From positions 1 through 64,000 of the forward strand of contig NZ_BIMH01000012.1 of the NCBI RefSeq assembly GCF_004000985.1: DNA of 64,000 nt. Reading direction: 5' to 3'. Below the pieces are notes generated by a model. It was not told the origin of the DNA and ran no database searches. It saw nothing but the letters and a program-made list of their open reading frames with translations. The number at the start of each line of letters is the position of its first letter. Position 1 is the stretch's first letter. Both the position numbers and the translations under genes were made by a program. Shown piece by piece: positions 62,153-64,000 of the stretch. This DNA comes from Paenibacillus validus NBRC 15382 (GTDB lineage Bacteria; Bacillota; Bacilli; Paenibacillales; NBRC-103111).

Positions 62153-62908
62153 TTGGCACAGCAAGTACCCCTGTCTTCCGTTTACAATGCGATTCGTATC
62201 TTGCGTGAATTTACTCTAGAAGATGAGGAACTTGGCATAACGGAATTAAGTCAACGGTTAGGACTTGCCAAAAGTACAATTTTCCGTTTGGTTAACACAC
62301 TGTATGGGAATAACCTTGTGGAGAAAAATATGCACACCCACAAATATCATTTGGGGATCGGTGCATTTGAGCTTGGCTTCGCCGCTTATCATCGCAATGA
62401 ATTGCGGCTCATCGCGTATCCGCTGTTAAACAAGCTGATGTCGACCGTTCGCGAGGCGGTTCACCTGGCTGTTTACGATCATGGGGAAATCGTGTTCTTG
62501 AGTAAAATGGTTCCCGACTATCACCAGGGAACGGTATCGAAAATAGGCAAGCGCATACCCAGCTACTGCAGCGCCTCGGGCAAGGTGCTTCTAGCCAACC
62601 AATCCGAGCAGGAGATCGACCGGGTCATTCAACAAGGCCTGTACCGGCACACGCCCAAGACGATTACAGACGGCCAGACGCTCACCGAGCATCTGCGCGA
62701 CGTACTCAAAAACGGATACGCGATCGGCCTCTCGGAATATAACGAAAGCGTATGCTCCATAGCGGTTCCGGTGTACAACGATACCGGGCAAGTGATCGCA
62801 GCCATCAGCCTGGCCATGATCAAATCGTATTTGTATCCGGCGCAAATCCAAAATTATGTCAAAGAATTGAAAACGTACAGCCGGCTTATCACGGAGCGGC
62901 TAAGTTAA
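62153..62908 (+). CDS. IclR-family transcriptional regulator
   Basis: A 251-residue IclR protein. The N-terminal winged helix-turn-helix (GITELSQRLGLAKSTIFRLV, about 27-46) is followed by the ligand domain with KMVPDYHQGTVSKIGKRIPSY and YNESVCSIAVPVYNDTGQVI. IclR proteins commonly control acetate, aromatic or sugar-acid catabolism. The TTG at 62153 has AAGGTGG eight bases upstream; the upstream GTG codons are within it. It is followed by an intrinsic terminator, so it is monocistronic, and it may once have controlled the decayed operon next to it. Confidence 0.9.
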   Translation: MAQQVPLSSVYNAIRILREFTLEDEELGITELSQRLGLAKSTIFRLVNTLYGNNLVEKNMHTHKYHLGIGAFELGFAAYHRNELRLIAYPLLNKLMSTVREAVHLAVYDHGEIVFLSKMVPDYHQGTVSKIGKRIPSYCSASGKVLLANQSEQEIDRVIQQGLYRHTPKTITDGQTLTEHLRDVLKNGYAIGLSEYNESVCSIAVPVYNDTGQVIAAISLAMIKSYLYPAQIQNYVKELKTYSRLITERLS

Positions 62909-62911
62909 GTT

Positions 62912-62941
62912 AACGGGATGGTTCCGCCGTCCCGTTTTTTT
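62912..62941 (+). terminator. Intrinsic terminator of the IclR gene
   Basis: ACGGGA (62913-62918) and TCCCGT (62930-62935) pair, with an inner GG-CC step, and the run TTTTTTT follows, four bases after the IclR stop codon. Confidence 0.9.
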
Positions 62942-63052
62942 ATTGTTCCCTATCTCGGACGGGGCAGGAACGTCGATATCTGAATTGAGCCCTTATCGCT
63001 CCAGAGTGCCCGAACTACGGGATGTTCATTTCCGCATAACAGAACAGCCGGA

Positions 63053-63097
63053 TTGTTTCCCTCTGCCTGATGACGATAAGATAAGAGTACTACTCTT
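63053..63097 (+). promoter_or_regulatory. MFS promoter with palindromic operator
   Basis: TTGTTT (63053-63058) and TAAGAT (63077-63082) are 18 bases apart. Right after the -10 box AAGAGTA-C-TACTCTT (63083-63097) is a perfect 7-bp inverted repeat at the transcription start, a candidate repressor site. Confidence 0.5.
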
Positions 63098-63117
63098 TAG
63101 ATACCGAGGTGAAGGCC

Positions 63118-63162
63118 GTGTCTTCTTCCGCTCCCGTTGTTATCCGGCATCACCGGTCATGA
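63118..63162 (+). CDS. Possible 14-residue leader peptide
   Basis: GTG opens a 14-codon frame (MSSSAPVVIRHHRS) with GAGGTGA seven bases upstream. Its TGA stop (63160-63162) overlaps the MFS start codon as ATGA. The MFS gene itself has no ribosome binding site, so translation may be coupled through this peptide. It could also be chance; no related leader peptide is known to me. Confidence 0.35.
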   Translation: MSSSAPVVIRHHRS

Positions 63163-64000
63163 ACGGCAAATTCCAGTTTTATCTGATGCTGGCGACGTTT
63201 TTCTTGTCGAACTTAGCAGTTAGCGGCACAAGGCCGATTGTGTCCATTCATGCCCACAGTCTGGGAGCTTCCACATTTTTTATCGGGCTGCTCGTTTCCG
63301 CCTTCGCCGCATTCCCGCTGATTCTGGCTATCCGCATCGGCAAGTGGACCGATCGCTTCGGCACGAAAGCATTGACGCTATGGGGAGGGACAGGCGTCCT
63401 TGCGGCGTTGGCGGTACCTTTATGGCAGCCTACCCTCGCCGGATTGCTATTTTCGCAAATTTGCATGGGGCTCTCGAACAACTGTATCGTCACAGCGACG
63501 CAAAAGCGCGTCTCCATCGTTGGCGGCAACCGGGATAAGGCCGTTACCGGCATGACCACGACTGCGGCGGCGGCTGACTTTGTCTCCCCCTTGACGGGCG
63601 GCTTTCTGTATGAGCACGGAGGCATTCGGATCACCTTCCTCGTCCTGCTGGTCATTCAAATCATGATGCTGGCCTTGGTCCGCATGATGGATTCCGAGCC
63701 TCGGAGGGACGCGGCATCCACCCGTACGGAAGAAAAGAAAAACACGTTGATTCTCCTGAAGGATCCCCATATCCGCAAGGGCGTGCTGGTCAGCGGAATT
63801 GTCGTCTACTCCAAAGACATCTTCACCGCATACTTCCCCGTGCTTGCCGCCGGTTACGGCTTCTCTCCCAGTCAGACAGGCACCGTGCTCGCCTGCGTAG
63901 CCGCCGCTTCCGTTGCGGTACGTCTACTGCAATTCAAGCTGGTGGAATGGGTGGACAGGGATAAACTGATGGCGGCGGCGCTGCTCGCCGGTGCAGCGGC
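63159..64000 (+). CDS. MFS transporter, truncated by the window edge
   Basis: The first 280 residues of a Major Facilitator Superfamily transporter, with at least seven hydrophobic segments (QFYLMLATFFLSNLAVSGT, FFIGLLVSAFAAFPLILAI and further ones). A typical MFS loop RIGKWTDRFGTKALTLWGG is near residue 55, joining membrane segments 2 and 3. Substrate unknown; drug or metabolite efflux is possible. The gene has no strong ribosome binding site of its own, and its ATG overlaps the stop codon of a possible short leader frame. The right end is not in the window. Confidence 0.88.
   Translation, partial: MNGKFQFYLMLATFFLSNLAVSGTRPIVSIHAHSLGASTFFIGLLVSAFAAFPLILAIRIGKWTDRFGTKALTLWGGTGVLAALAVPLWQPTLAGLLFSQICMGLSNNCIVTATQKRVSIVGGNRDKAVTGMTTTAAAADFVSPLTGGFLYEHGGIRITFLVLLVIQIMMLALVRMMDSEPRRDAASTRTEEKKNTLILLKDPHIRKGVLVSGIVVYSKDIFTAYFPVLAAGYGFSPSQTGTVLACVAAASVAVRLLQFKLVEWVDRDKLMAAALLAGAA

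Overview
The window looks like a chromosomal segment of a spore-forming member of the Bacillales, most likely Paenibacillaceae (Paenibacillus or a close relative). The evidence is a GerA-type germinant receptor operon with a candidate sigma-G promoter, a Bacillus-type FadR/FadR-box fatty acid regulon, GlpP antitermination control, YitT, YpsA, and a YesM/YesN-type two-component pair beside a sugar ABC transporter. Species cannot be named from the sequence alone. Most of the window is ordinary metabolic chromosome. The accessory signal is one damaged insertion sequence and several decayed genes.

Layout: 0.2-13.4 kb is a fatty-acid degradation supercluster. A minus-strand operon (membrane Fe-S oxidoreductase, FadN-type hydratase/dehydrogenase, thiolase, acyl-CoA dehydrogenase, acyl-CoA ligase, thioesterase) diverges from fadR-etfB-etfA. 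The shared intergenic region carries a near-perfect FadR box on the fadR promoter and a cre-like site in front of the oxidoreductase. 13.4-17.5 kb is glpD-glpK-glpP with a GlpP-type leader terminator. 17.5-23.1 kb holds a lipoprotein polysaccharide deacetylase, an M29 aminopeptidase, an SDR and an orphan PAS histidine kinase. 23.1-24.1 kb is an IS3-family remnant with an inverted internal piece, sitting in the loop of an 18-bp palindrome.

24.1-31.1 kb: a TPP enzyme coupled to a carboxymuconolactone-decarboxylase-like protein, a stand-alone GTP cyclohydrolase II, and an arginine/ornithine/proline degradation group (rocD, proline dehydrogenase, arginase) preceded by a possible sigma-54 promoter. 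31.6-35.5 kb: a small protein, then fructokinase, sucrose-6-phosphate hydrolase and a LacI repressor with two tandem operators on the promoter. 35.6-43.8 kb: a 2-hydroxyacid dehydrogenase, AlkD-like repair protein, Na+/H+ antiporter, YitT with a coupled small protein, a LysM-M23 peptidase and an LD-carboxypeptidase, with two decayed patches.

43.9-48.1 kb is a four-gene germination receptor operon. 48.2-56.8 kb is a solute-binding protein, two permeases, a zinc dehydrogenase and a sugar isomerase/epimerase, with a response regulator upstream and its divergent kinase: a candidate uptake-and-oxidation pathway for an unidentified sugar or polyol. 56.9-64 kb holds a MocR regulator, LacI and IclR regulators, one intact 3-hydroxyisobutyrate-type dehydrogenase among four gene remnants (tatC, hydroxyacid dehydrogenase, RraA-like, RbsC-like), and an MFS transporter running off the edge.

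I did not find a CRISPR array, prophage, rRNA, tRNA or recognisable defence system. The most interesting signals are regulatory sites, the damaged IS inside a palindrome, the gene-decay zone, and a few uncharacterised small coupled genes.
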